From: Ascoidea asiatica
Lineage: Eukaryota > Ascomycota > Saccharomycetes > Ascoideales > Ascoideaceae
Direction: 5' to 3'
NCBI GenBank assembly: GCA_001600695.1
Contig: BCKQ01000005.1
Location: 1,004,593-1,068,592 of the forward strand
Length of the DNA stretch: 64,000 bases
This document shows, piece after piece, positions 8,117-20,541 of the stretch. The position numbers and the translations under genes are program-made. The notes under the pieces are model-generated. The model did no database searches. It was not told the DNA's origin and was given only the letters and a program-made list of their open reading frames with translations. Every line of letters starts with the position of its first letter. Position 1 is the stretch's first letter.

Positions 8117-11100
8117 TGCTGCTCTTAAATTGTTTTGAAACTCCTTTTATTTTTTTATTGTTTGTTTCTTTACCTTTGCCTAACTTTCATTTCTACTTTT
8201 TTTTGAAAAATTCAACGTCTTTGATTTCATTTTGATTCACATTTTATAATACTTTAATATATCTCTAATTTATATAAAATACTAATTCTAGTTTTCTAAA
8301 ACAGAGCTATCTCAAAAGAAGCTTTAATAGCGATAACTATTCAACCAAAAGGAGAAATGTGTTTTCCGCTTTTTTTAATTAGACTTTGAGGTACGGGAGC
8401 TCCAAAAAAATTTCACACGATAATTTGTGGTATTTAAAAAAGATTAATCAAAGTAATGAATAATTAAAAGAATGATTCAAAAACCTAAAGTATCATTACA
8501 ACATTGATGCTCAAGGAAAAGAGTTTTTTTCTGTTTTTTTAAACCTTTATTTGATATGACGAAATAATGATTTTTCATCTGAGATTTTGAACTCTTTTAC
8601 GGTTAATACATTTGATTGTTGATTCATAAGGCTATAATGCTATAAAATTTGAATAAAGATTGTAAAATTTACAGTGATTGACTTTGAATGTATAATTATC
8701 TAGTCAAATGAATATATGTTATTTTATATTATAAATTATACCTATGATAAATGTAAAAAAGCCTTTCATTCAAATAAATGACTGTGGTTTTTTTGATTTT
8801 TAAGGATATTTCGTTTGTTTTATTGAAAAAAACTTTTGGCATTACTTTATGGCAAAATACATTTATCACGAATCAAGATACTATATTAAGAATAATATTC
8901 AATATTGTAATTGGAATACTGTATTTTATTTTGATTTTATTTTTCCAATGGCTTAAGTGCATGTTAAATAAACTTTATATTTAATTTTTTTTTCTAGTCA
9001 TAATATATACCAAATAATATTAATTATTATAATACTGGACTAAATTTTAAAAAGAAAGAATGGTTTCAAGAATATTGTCCGATCTAGGACAAATGAAATA
9101 TGTTTTTATGCAAATATTAAGAGCTTTAATTTTACAAATTAAAGCTTCAAATAAAGCTAAACTATTCATGAAAAATACTGAAAATAATCCATTATTTCTG
9201 CAATTATTTTCTTTTTCAATTGAAATAAAAGAGAGCGAACACGAACTGCAACCCATCTAGATTGGTGATAAAAAAAAAAAAAGAAACCCAAGAAGATGTA
9301 GCAATACTGAAGAAAAAAAAAAACCAAAAACTGTTTTATTAAGTCATTCCAAATACCTTGTGTGCCTAACAATTGAACTGTTACAAAATTGCAATATTTT
9401 ATTTATTATTCGTGATTTATATGAAGTTTTATGATTATTTAGAGAAAAAAGACCATTACAGAACCTGTTGAAAATACTGGTTCGGTTTTTTGGTTTTGAA
9501 TCTTTTATCTTCTTACTGGAGTTGGTATAGTATCTGCATATCTGGCCTATCAAACACTTAGCAGTTATCACTTATTTGACATACAAATTTGTGGATTTCT
9601 TTGTTTGTTACAGTTTGCATAGTAAATATTAGTCTAACAAATGATGCCTGCATGGACATTTAGCATAAAATAATATTTTCAGTTAATACAAACTAGATCA
9701 TAAAACTAAAACATTTACTACTAAAATTTGATTTAGAAAATATAATTGATTGATTATTTCATTCTAGAATCCTTTGAAAAGTTGACAAAAAAAACCAATT
9801 CTCTTTTTTTCTTCCTGATTTTTCTGTGATTTCTTTCAATTTTTGAAATCTTTTTTTATGGGATTACTCTTCAGCCTTTTAGCTACAAACTAATGTAAAA
9901 AAAAAAAAAAAAATTATATGATAATGTCCCCGGGAAAATAGCACCGCCCTGCCGCTGATTTTTCTTGAAAACTTAACAAATGTTCCTTCATAATACCTTT
10001 AAGACAATCATCGAAGCTAAATTCTAAAAATCTTTATTTGAAGAAGAAATATAGATATCCATTCTTTTTCGAACAAAGCACTATTGCATCTTTTAGGACA
10101 TTTTCAACAAGTCTATTATTCAACAGCACTATTAAAATATCTAGGACAAACCGTTGAGAATTCAGTTGACATAAATGCACTTTGAGGCAGAACACTATTA
10201 ATCCAGGAATTTTACTGAAATGACCAAAAATTAGAGTTTTTAACTTCCGGGTATGCATTTGAATACCTTAATTATTCTAAAGAGGCCTTAAATGGCCGCA
10301 ATTGGCTGCACCCAAGGGATGAACCACGCAATTTTTAGGAAGTGGTTTAACAGCCCAGATATTTGAAGTCAAACAGTGCCGGGTTTAGGCTGTTAGTTTC
10401 CAACTTAGCAATGGATGCGGAGCGAGATTCCACATCCATACCAAAATATCCGCAATAATCCGCGTGTGGTTTAGTTTTAGCGCGCTTTTTTTTTTTTTTA
10501 TGGTGCGCAAAAACCTGAACCTTTGACAGCTGAATTGTTTCATATTTGACACTGCACAAATTACGTAAGCAATTTTTTGTTATCACAAAAGTGGCCAATA
10601 AATTTTAAAACTCCTTATCTTGTGAGGATACTCTTCTGTTCCACTGATAAATTCTCTTGAAAAATTTCTTAACGTTAAATCTTAAAAGATAAATTTTTAT
10701 GCCTTGATTATTCATAAATAAAAAAAATGCATTAATGATAGAAATCTACAGTTTTCTGAGTTAAATTTATTCTCGATGAATACTATAGTGACAAAATAAT
10801 TCTTATCAATAGATTTCTTTGAGTATTACTTTTCAATTTTTTTGAATCTAAAATTCTTTTTTTTCTTTTCTTTTTGTTTTTAGCTTTACAATAATAATTC
10901 TCAGATTAATATAAAATGTTTTAAAAATCTTTCTATTTTTTTTTTTGGAAATAAAAAGAATCCTTTATCTAAAAAGGAAAAAGAAAAATAAATCAAATAT
11001 TGTTTTTATTTAATTATATTTAATTATTCATTTATTTTAAGTATAAATATTAAGATTTTAAAACACTGATAAAATTTCAAAAGAATAGAATATTAAAAAA
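8117..11100. other. 3.0-kb intergenic region without a supported gene
   Basis: Several short frames (60-85 codons) occur on both strands, but none shows a family motif, normal codon bias or a long enough span. The region between about 10,290 and 10,520 is richer in G+C than its surroundings and contains an inverted repeat. The last 250 bp are T-rich and A-rich tracts leading to the MFS gene. It may hold decayed sequence or an unrecognised RNA. Confidence 0.5.
10411..10439. repeat. Inverted repeat in a GC-richer patch
   Basis: ATGGATG at 10411-10417 and CATCCAT at 10433-10439 form a perfect 7-bp stem with a 15-base loop, inside the locally GC-rich stretch 10,290-10,520. The same patch has two direct GCGGAT units on the minus strand and GCGCGC near 10,480. 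It could be an RNA hairpin or a transcription-factor site cluster for the transporter gene 660 bp away. Confidence 0.5.
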
Positions 11101-12675
11101 ATGAGTTCAATTACTTCCAAAGAACAAAGTAGTGAACCAAAAGATTTAAGTAATGGTGAAGTTTTTGACATTTCCCAAACTGAAAAAGGTGAAACCGAAG
11201 ATTTAAGTCATGATTTATCTGAAGTTCATACCGATCCAATTTTAGCTAAAAAATTACATTTAATTAATGATGCAATTGATGGAATCGGTTTCACTTGGTA
11301 TCATGGTACCTTATTCTGTATTGCAGGTTTTGGTTATTCAGCTGATTCTCAATTAGAAATGGTTGCAAGTTCCGTTAAAACTTATGTCAATTATCAATTT
11401 AACATTGATTTCCCTGTTTGTATGGAAGTCTTCTATGGTGGTTTAATTGCAGGTTCAATCTTTTGGGGTTTCGGAGGTGATATAATTGGTAGAAAAATTG
11501 CCTTTAATTGGTCTTTATTTTTTGCAGCCTTATTTGGTTTTCTCACTGGTGCTATGTCTTCTTATCCAATGTATTGTATTATGTTATTCTTTATGGCCTT
11601 TTCTGCTGGTGGTAATATTGCTTTAGATGTTGCCGTTTTTATGGAATATTTACCTCATAAATATCAATGGTTAAATACAGCAATGGCACTTTGGTGGCAA
11701 GTTGGTATGACTATTGCAAATTTATTAGCTTGGGCTTGTATTCCAACTCGTAGTTGTTTAAGTCCTGATGACTGTCCATCAGAAATTAACAGGGGATGGA
11801 GATATACATGGTATACAAATTCTGCAATTGTTATGTTTTGTGCTTTATGCCGTTTATTTTGGTTTAAATTAGATGAAACTCCAAAATATTTAGTTACAAG
11901 AAATAAAGATAAAGAAGCTGTTGAATCTTTAAGAAAAATTGCTGAGAAATACAATAGACCTTTCACCCTTACTGTTGAACAATTACAAGCATGTGGAGAA
12001 GTAACTGTTGTCAATGATATTTCAAAAGGTTTTCATTTCAGAGAATTCTGTTCTGAAATTTTCAAACATCTTAAAATCTTATTTGCTAACCCTGTTGTTG
12101 CAAGATCAACTACTTTACTTTTCTGGTCATGGGGTATTATCGGTTTAGGTTATTCCATTTTCTACAATTTCTTATATATTTATATTGCATCTCATGGTGG
12201 TGATACTAGTGCTTCAACATTTATTACCTACAGAAATTCAACGATTGCCAATTTTGTAGGTTTATTCGGTCCAATATTTGCAGCAGGTTTGATTCAAGTT
12301 AAATGCATTGGTCGTCGTGGTACTTTAGGTATTGGTGCATTAAGTACAATGGCAATTTTATTCGGTTATACAACAGTTAGAACCCAAGAAGGTGATGCAG
12401 GTTTCTCTTCTGCAACTTATTTACTTGTCAATATTTATTATGCCACTTTATACTCTTATACCCCAGAAATTTTACCAACAAGTGCAAGAACTACCGGTGT
12501 AGCTGTATGTTTGGTTGTTTGCAGAGTTTTTGGTAGTATGAGTCCAGTTGTTTATTATTTTGGTGCAAAGAGTGGTTCTGCAGTTCCAATCTGGGTATGT
12601 GGTGCAATGATTGGTGCTTTAGGTTTTATTGCAATGGGTTTACCTTTTGAGCCAAGTAAACAACGTTCCCTTTAG
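11101..12675 (+). CDS. Major facilitator superfamily transporter, SVOP-like
   Basis: Plasma-membrane transporter of 524 residues with about 12 hydrophobic segments. The N-terminal 60 residues are acidic and cytoplasmic. The first membrane segment follows AIDGIGFTWYHGTLF. The MFS signature between helices 2 and 3 reads GFGGDIIGRK at about residues 120-130. A long loop between helices 6 and 7 carries the conserved DETPKYL motif, and PEILPTSARTTG lies near the C-terminus, all as in the fungal SV2/SVOP-like branch of sugar/organic-ion carriers. The substrate cannot be told from sequence. Codon use is less biased than in most neighbours, which suits a highly expressed gene. It stands alone, with long flanking intergenic DNA on both sides, as expected for a regulated transporter. 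Confidence 0.88.
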   Translation: MSSITSKEQSSEPKDLSNGEVFDISQTEKGETEDLSHDLSEVHTDPILAKKLHLINDAIDGIGFTWYHGTLFCIAGFGYSADSQLEMVASSVKTYVNYQFNIDFPVCMEVFYGGLIAGSIFWGFGGDIIGRKIAFNWSLFFAALFGFLTGAMSSYPMYCIMLFFMAFSAGGNIALDVAVFMEYLPHKYQWLNTAMALWWQVGMTIANLLAWACIPTRSCLSPDDCPSEINRGWRYTWYTNSAIVMFCALCRLFWFKLDETPKYLVTRNKDKEAVESLRKIAEKYNRPFTLTVEQLQACGEVTVVNDISKGFHFREFCSEIFKHLKILFANPVVARSTTLLFWSWGIIGLGYSIFYNFLYIYIASHGGDTSASTFITYRNSTIANFVGLFGPIFAAGLIQVKCIGRRGTLGIGALSTMAILFGYTTVRTQEGDAGFSSATYLLVNIYYATLYSYTPEILPTSARTTGVAVCLVVCRVFGSMSPVVYYFGAKSGSAVPIWVCGAMIGALGFIAMGLPFEPSKQRSL

Positions 12676-14114
12676 AGAATTATTTTCCTCATGTTGGAAC
12701 ATTTCTCATTTTTCAATTCACTTTTTTCTCTTCATTTTATTCTTTCGAATTTTTTTTATAAATTTTAACAAGTTAATTATGTTTCTCAAACAATAAACAA
12801 TTTTTTCACTCTTAAAACTCATTATTTATTTTCCTAAAAGATTGCCTTCATCGAGGCCAGAAATGTGGATCCTTTTCATGGTCCAATAAACAGGTTACCC
12901 TCAAATTTAGGTCCCTACCATGAAACTGGTAAAAAGAGAATTTCTGAATCACAAAACAAGCTTTCGAATGAGATTTATTTTAAACAAGGAACATTAAACA
13001 ATAGAGGTAATAAAAGTATTAATTTTTATCATAGCCAAATTTAAACTAAAAAATTACACTATAAATTAGCAGAAAGAAAGATTGATATTAATTCTAAAAA
13101 AAGCTCCCATTATTTGTGTCAGAAAATACATTTTAATGCTTTTAAATAGAGTTGGATAATACTTTAAATTTTATTAATTATATACTAATTTGACTTCTAT
13201 TTTGAAAAAGGTACTATTTCTCTTGCTTGAATATCAGATTTTCTCATCAATAGCTTATATCTGAATAACTTTTACTCTGATGATTTAAAAGAAGTTTTTA
13301 CTTTTTTAAAAAAAGAGCCTGTCAATCAATTAACAACAGAAGTGAAATAAATAATCAATATTCAGAGAAAGTCCTCGCTTGGACAAGCTATAGGCCTTTT
13401 TTTTTTCCCCCAATCAATTATCTCAGTAGGCATGTTTTAGTCTATGAAAATTGCAGCTATAAGCAACAAAGTCCACATTATTCTCAAGACGACTTTTGTG
13501 GGTAGAACAACACAAATATTGAATGATTCTTATATTTTGGTTTAACAGTATTACCACTGATTTGAGCTAAGACAACCATAATACTTTCAAATAGCTTATT
13601 TAACAAAAATGCCCAGGAATCACCTGTTGGTCTTTTCTTCTTACCAAAAGCTTTTAATTAAGGAAAGTAAATCCAAAAATATTGAACTCTATGATCTTAC
13701 TCTTTTAATAATCCAATCAAAAAACTGTTTTTTCGAATAGATTAATTTTTCTTTGAAGAAGTTCGACTTTTTCATGAGATACATTTTTTTACTATCGGCA
13801 GCTTTCTAATCAATAAAATAGGTAAAATTTTGATAATCAAAAGTAACTTTTGGAAAATTAACGGTTTTATCTTCAATAAAAAAAAAAACTTTTTAAGGTT
13901 GCTACTTAACTTTTAAAGCGTAAAGAAGGGAATCATGCATTGTTCAAATAGTTAATTAAAAAAAAGATTGCTTTTCAGTTTGAAAAGCAATGAAGAAAAT
14001 GAAGTTATTTGGAGAAATTATAAATGAAATAATAAATAATAAAAAAAAAGGGTTTAAGTCATGAGAATTGAAAAGATGAAATGACAAATTAAAAACAGAT
14101 AAAAACAGGTATAA
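12676..14114. other. Intergenic, MFS transporter to permease
   Basis: The MFS and permease genes converge across 1.4 kb, an unusual distance for two 3' ends in this window (others are 28-400 bp). I find no frame or RNA that I can support. It may hold a lost gene. Confidence 0.5.
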
Positions 14115-15830
14115 TCAAATTATATAACCAATTGAATGTTCATATATCCATGATATGTCTTTCTTACCTTCTGCTTTTCTAGCTGCTTTCTTTTCAGCCT
14201 CTTCACGGAGGAATTCTTCTTCTTCTTTATCAATAACATCTTTTCCTGAATATAAATCTGCTTCACTTGGATTTACTCTCTTTGATTTCATTATTACTTT
14301 ATATCCAATATTCCAAATCAAGAAAAGTGGAATACCAATATAACCAGTAATAAAAGATTTATAATCAAAATCATCACCAATAAAAACAGTAAAATTTTTG
14401 ATAAGGGCAATAAGAATACATAATACTAATGCAAAATATGTAGCATATGGTTGACAAGGAGATTTATATAATAATGAATTACGGTCAATACCTTGTGCTT
14501 TTAAAGCTTGCATGAAACCAATATGACTTAATAATACACTAATCCATTTCATAACACCTAAAGATGATATACATGATACAAAATATCCAAAGATAGTATC
14601 AGCATCTTCATTGACGCACATAAACCCTAAGAGACTGAACAGAATAGCAAGCGCTAAAGCATAAACTGGAACACCTCTTTTGTTGGTATACATAAAAAAT
14701 TTTGGAGCTTGACCTCTGTTAGCTAATGAATATAATGTTCTTGAACAATTATAAATACCTGTGTTACCAGAAGAGAAACAGAAAAGTAAAAGAGATGCAT
14801 TAATAAAGTGATCTAAACCATTGATTTTACTGTTCTTAACAGCAACGACAAATGGAGATGCAGCTGCAGAAGTTGTTGAACTGGTTGCTTTTGCTAATAA
14901 TGGATCATTGTAGGCAACATTCATACCTAACAATAATGTACATATAACATAAAAGAAAATAATACGATAGAAACTTAATTTAACAGCTCTTGGAATATTT
15001 TTTCTTGGATTTTGTGCTTCACCAACTAAAGTACCAACTGCTTCAATACCTAGATATGCAAAAACAGCATTGACTAAAGAAGATGTAAAGGCAACAAATC
15101 TACCAGTGTCACCTTTTATATGAACATCCCCACTTTTATATTCAGCAAATGCACCGGGATTTTTCCAATATCTGAAACCTTTTCTATCATGATCTGGACC
15201 CCCACCTAACATTAAGATAAACATTAAAAACATAATAAGTAAAATAACTACAATTTTAACGGCACACATCCAAAATTCAACCTCACCATACCATTTAATA
15301 CCAAAATAATTGATAATACTTGCAAGAACAATCATTATAGCAACCCAAACACCAGCATTTACAGTATCAGTTGGAACCCAATAATTCATAACCATAGCAC
15401 CTGCAACGAATTCATCACCTGGAGATAATAAACCACCAGCTGCAACTGTCCAGCCAAAAGCAAAACCTAAACAAGGATCGACATAACGATTAGCATAACC
15501 AGTATAACTCTGACGAATTGGAAGATAAGTTGCCATTTCACCAATGGCTGTCATAACAATTGTAACTAAGAAACCAACAAGACTATAACTGATAAAAAGA
15601 GAACCTGGACCAGCTTTTTTCAATACCTTACCAGTACCAATTAATAAACCTACACCCAATGCACCACAAATGGCTATAAGAGATAAATGTCTTGCTTTTA
15701 AACTTCTATCCAATGCATTATCAGCATATTTGGATTCTATATTTATATTTCCTCTTTCAATATCTGTTGATTCAGAGGCATCATTAACACCAACATCATA
15801 AACTTTTTTTTCATCCATACTAGAAGTCAT
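14115..15830 (-). CDS. Amino-acid permease, DIP5-like
   Basis: Plasma-membrane proton symporter of the yeast amino-acid transporter (YAT) family, 571 residues. The cytoplasmic N-terminus of about 45 residues is charged. The first helix begins HLSLIAICGALGVGLLIGTG, the substrate-binding motif of the family. GEMATYLPIRQSYTGYANRYVDP, FGWTVAAGG and VNAVFAYLGIEAVGTLVGEAQNPRKNIP follow, then about 12 membrane segments in all. The C-terminal tail is acidic then basic and ends near an aromatic-rich SWIYEHSIGYII. The closest yeast family seems to be Dip5 (glutamate/aspartate), but the substrate is inferred. The gene is transcribed leftward from a 4.7-kb upstream interval. Confidence 0.88.
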   Translation of the reverse strand: MTSSMDEKKVYDVGVNDASESTDIERGNINIESKYADNALDRSLKARHLSLIAICGALGVGLLIGTGKVLKKAGPGSLFISYSLVGFLVTIVMTAIGEMATYLPIRQSYTGYANRYVDPCLGFAFGWTVAAGGLLSPGDEFVAGAMVMNYWVPTDTVNAGVWVAIMIVLASIINYFGIKWYGEVEFWMCAVKIVVILLIMFLMFILMLGGGPDHDRKGFRYWKNPGAFAEYKSGDVHIKGDTGRFVAFTSSLVNAVFAYLGIEAVGTLVGEAQNPRKNIPRAVKLSFYRIIFFYVICTLLLGMNVAYNDPLLAKATSSTTSAAASPFVVAVKNSKINGLDHFINASLLLFCFSSGNTGIYNCSRTLYSLANRGQAPKFFMYTNKRGVPVYALALAILFSLLGFMCVNEDADTIFGYFVSCISSLGVMKWISVLLSHIGFMQALKAQGIDRNSLLYKSPCQPYATYFALVLCILIALIKNFTVFIGDDFDYKSFITGYIGIPLFLIWNIGYKVIMKSKRVNPSEADLYSGKDVIDKEEEEFLREEAEKKAARKAEGKKDISWIYEHSIGYII

Positions 15831-18165
15831 AGTTAAAATTATTCTGATTATAAAGATCCAATATTACCTATTTTATGAATTTGTATTTTTATACTCTTTA
15901 AAAAAAAAAAATTCTTTCAAAATATTAAATATTATTATAATATTAAATTATTTCAAAAAAATATAGATAACTCAACTATAGTTTTAATTGTAACTTTATA
16001 CTATTTTTTGATTAATTCTAATTTAACTACTTTTATTTTAATTAATTATTTTTTAGTATGAATAATAAAAAAAGGAGTAATAATCAAAAAAGTTAAGAAA
16101 TTCTCGATTATTTAAGTCTTTTGGAATAGCAATTAATTTTTTAAAGAGTATTCAAATATGAATCTTCTCTGTTGCTTTAATAGCCATATTATTCTTAGGG
16201 CATTTGCAATTTTGTTTATCTCCATTATTCATCTTTGGAGGGCAGTTCGAGTTGATATCAACTAACTAGTTGTAGTGAATTTTACCATTGTTTATTGCAG
16301 ACACTGTAAGCTTCATTGAGTAAATAACATTGGGTTATGAAAATCAAAATCATATTTGAAGAGTTTAGATATTATTTGTTTTAACAGTTTTTTTGATAAA
16401 GTATGGTATGTAGGAAGATTATTTTATGTCCTTATCTATTTCAAGCTTGCTTACCTTTACTACTGGTACAAATAATACTTTAACTCCTTCAAATTTAGAT
16501 TAACATAAAGTTTAATATAAAAAATATATCAATACATTGATTAATTTAATCACTAAGTGCAATTGGCTAAGAGATTATAATAGTTTTATTACAATTTCAA
16601 AATCTTCTTAATATTAATATCTGGTCTGCCTGTCTTTATTTTATGAATACCTTTCTCTAACAATTTATAAAAATTGATAAAAAAATTAGAGACTAAAGTA
16701 CTTTTTTTGAGAGCAGAAAAATAAATGTTTTAAATTTCTAGGAAATTTTAACTAAAATTTTGTTGAAGACCCTGGAATGATAGTGAAAAACTATTCGGTA
16801 TCAAATTTTGTTTAATGTAATCGAATTATGATATTATTTTTTTTTTCAACTCATAGCCTTACGAAATATAGATTATGAATGATCTTTGATTAGATAAATT
16901 TTTCAACTAGAAATGTAAAATCAAATATCATGGAGTATATTGGCGTATATTGGTGTATATTTCAAGATGTTAAACAATTTGATGTTGCTATTTGTTTCAA
17001 CTAAAACCTCATAATATGCAATCTTGAAATAAAAATTCTTTACAAGTAATGGTCCACTATTAGTATAAAATATACTTATCTGCATTAAGTTTTACAGAAG
17101 TACTAATTATTATCTAAGCAAATCAAAAAGTAATTTCAGCATAAAGAAAGAGAAAAAAGGGCCAGAAAAATAAGAAAAAACAAGAAATTTTTCCCTAAGA
17201 TTAACCTTATAACTTGTTGTACTTTACAATATTGTAATACAATTTAAAAGTTAATTGACTGGAATTACTGAAAAGTATTCAGCCTAACAAAGAGAAAGTT
17301 AATTGAATATTTTCCTTTCAAATGAAAATTTGCAACTATTACTGTGGGTAGTAAGCAGAAATATATTTCAAAAGAGAAAGTAAAACCATTTATTTTTATT
17401 TTGAATATCATGAGAATAAATGTAATTTTTAGGTTGTACTTTTTTTTTTGTGGCGTACTGTACATTTTTTGAATCCCGAAATGTGTATGAATAGCTTGAA
17501 TTTATGAAAAATATATCAAAAAGTCTTGGAAATCGAGTTACTTTATGAGTAAAATGTAAAATATTATTCTTAATTTTAACGTAAAACCACTTCAGTGTGG
17601 TAAAATGAATTGAAAAATATGTTAAAAATATAGAGAAGGTTAGGCAAGTAAGCAACTGTACACTTGTTTCGTAATGTAAGCCTTCAGTGAATGATAAAAG
17701 CTTGAAAATAATTTACAGGTAAGCATTAATTCTTTACTGTCTTTAGAAGCGAATATCTTTCTTAAGTCAGCCACTTCTGGTAATTGAAAAAAAAGTTACT
17801 CTTTATCAAAATTTGAAATTAAATAAAAATTCACATACAATTTTAGATTTGAACTCATATCTGAATACATTTTACACTAATTGTTACAGGAAACTTTGAA
17901 TATAGAAGAGTAAAGTTTCTAGGCGGAAAACAAGACAAAACTTAATCAAAAAACATAAAACATTCGGGGTTTTTGATAACATATTTTCGCTATATCATCA
18001 TATCAGCCAGGAGATTTTCATTCAGGCAAAATTATTTTCTTATCACAAAATAAATATTATGGCCGAGTTTGAAATAGCATACTGTGGTATATTTACCTTA
18101 CTGTGGTATATTTACAAAGAGAAAAATGGTGGTAAAATGCTAAAGAAATCGTGCTGAATTTGTAA

Positions 18166-18172
18166 TTACCCG
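18166..18172 (+). promoter_or_regulatory. TTACCCG, Reb1-type site
   Basis: A perfect TTACCCG core of the general regulatory factor Reb1. It lies far from any gene start, so a promoter role is doubtful. Confidence 0.25.
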
Positions 18173-20088
18173 AGAAGATTTTTACTAGGTTGGGATTAAA
18201 AAAAAATTATGGTAAGAAAGGAAGGTTTTTTATTTTACTGTTGAAGACTTTCGTATGGTTCTTTCTTGATTTTCAATAAATCTTTAATTATTTTGCAATG
18301 TTATGTTTGAGAAATTTACTTCTTTCAACGGTTAGACGTTGTGTTTTAGACTAATTATTGGTAGAAAATTATTTAGAAAAAAATGAGCTAGAATATTTAA
18401 ATCAAAATATTATTAGAAGCAAGAAAATTAGCAATGGTTTCCTACTATTTTTTTTGTTTTGCATTGAGCTATTTGTTTTATTAGAAATAATAATCTTCAA
18501 AATGATATTGATTAATTTTTTTTTTGAATAGACTTATATTCAGGGTAAAGCTTAGCTGCGAAGACGCTATTTCAACTGTTCACGTTGCATTTCCCTATTC
18601 ATAAAATGAGCAGTGAATATTTACTTAACCTGATTTTGAAAAAAGTATGATAAGTAAGGTATCATTGCAATAAAATTGATTAAGGTAGTGATTACAATTC
18701 TGACTATGGTAATGAATATGTTATTAAATTGTATTGATGATCTTTGTACACTCAATTTTTCTGTTCTACAAAATGTTGCATTATTATTTGTCAGTTTTGT
18801 TATTTTATTTATTTTTATCCTTGTTCTTTCTCTTTTTCTGATAACGATTCCCTTTTTAGAGGTTGAAGTAAATAAATAACGTATTTTATTTGATAATTTC
18901 GAATAATTATTATTTGTGTATTTGTTATTGAGAATTCAAAACATGCTTTTAAAATACTAGTCGAGTAGTGATAACATTTTAAGATAGTATGTAGATATAA
19001 AGCTTATAATATAAAGTATAAGCTTTTTTTAGGTCCAACTTAAAATAAATTGTTAACCTTAAATCAGTTAACTGAATCATTTATTTTTTTAGAAATTGTT
19101 AATTATTTGATTTTTTGATAGTTAAATTTGGGAAGTTGTAAAGTAATATTTTTTTAACTCAAGTTTTGTAATTGTTAATATGAGTTGCCGGATGCTTTGT
19201 CTCAAAAGAATTACTTTTCATTTTAGTTCTGTAATTAAAAAACTTTTGCTTTTAATAATTTTACTTTTCTTATCTGATTTTATTATAAAAATTCCGAAAC
19301 TGGTTATTAAACGAAAAATAATCACTTTTAATTCAAATAAAGGGCAGCCATGGAAAACCATATTGAAATATAAAATAAATTTGCTATAGCAATTAAAAAA
19401 GCCTTAAATATGTTAATACACAGTATTTAATATGGTAGCGAAATAAAGAAGTCGAGTAATTTGAATTCTCATATTCACATTCATACTCTTTGAGAGTATG
19501 AATTTATTGCAAAAGTAAAATCTTTTTAACCTTATGATAATCTCGAATTTTATTGAGTAAAAACAAAGAAAAAAAATATTTCTTTAAAGTGTGAATTCTA
19601 GTGTTTCTACCCCAGTTGAAAGATAATAAATGAAAAACCACAAAAGTATAAATTGGACTCAAATGCTTACTTTCTTTCCTTCTCTTTTTTCCTAAAATGA
19701 ATCTGTTGATAATGATTTTTTTTTTTTTTACTTGGCTTTGAAAAAAATATAGACTCGGAGTTATGCCTTAGATTTTTTTGTCGTTTTTGAAATTAGTATT
19801 GCTTACAAGAAAAATACATAACATTGAATTACTATGGCATACCAAAAAATTGAGCCTTCCTCCTGAAGCATCTTCTAGTTTTTCCAGCTGTTATTCTGAT
19901 GAATCTGTTGATTTTGGTGATTCTGATGATGGAGATGCTGGTGCTTCTGCTTATGTTCCAGTCCAGATGAAAAAGAGTGGGGGTGGGGCTCACGGCTAGA
20001 AGTGTTTAAAAGTTCCAGAGTTATGGTCTCCTTTGGAAAAGCGCGCAGAATTTATTTAGCACGCAACCTGGCAAAAATTGGTGGCGTG

Positions 20089-20165
20089 AAAAGTGCGTTT
20101 CAAAATAAGTTAAAAAGTGCGTCTCGATTTGAGATCATATTACCGGAACTCGCCTATTGACCGGA
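20089..20165. promoter_or_regulatory. Cluster of short direct repeats upstream of mannosyltransferase
   Basis: Two copies of AAAAGTGCGT start at about 20,089 and 20,113, and two copies of ACCGGA lie at 20142-20147 and 20160-20165. They sit in a GC-richer block 380-460 bp upstream of the mannosyltransferase start. Direct CGG-type repeats are typical binding sites of Zn2Cys6 factors. No factor can be named. Confidence 0.35.
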
Positions 20166-20541
20166 CTTTTCCTCGGAAGTAGCTACTTGCCTTTTGAGGT
20201 TAAGCCTTTATTTACAGTGTTCTGCCGAAAACACCCACTCAGTTGAATCTATGCTTCATTTGTTGAGGGATTGATCCATTATTGGAATTTTAATCATCAA
20301 ATTCATCAAAATTACATAAAAAATAAGAATTAAAACAATGAATCTTTCATTTATATGATAATTAATTAATTGATGATGGTTATTGATTGCAAACTAGTTA
20401 TATAAAGGAAGTATCTTAAATCATTTAACCTTTTGTATCAGCTACTCTGAAACATTTCATAACTAATTGACTTGAAATTATTTTGTATACTGGACAGAAA
20501 TCATTCATAATTGAAAAGAAAAGAAAATAACTTCAATTTTA

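Noticed and set aside
17265-17655. Two overlapping A+T-rich frames in the 4.7-kb gap
   Set aside because: Phe/Lys/Ile-rich chance frames with no motif or normal codon bias.
19778-19999. 73-codon frame ending in an acidic Gly/Ser-rich segment
   Set aside because: No ATG at its start, no family match, and it ends in the GC-richer block; coding cannot be supported.
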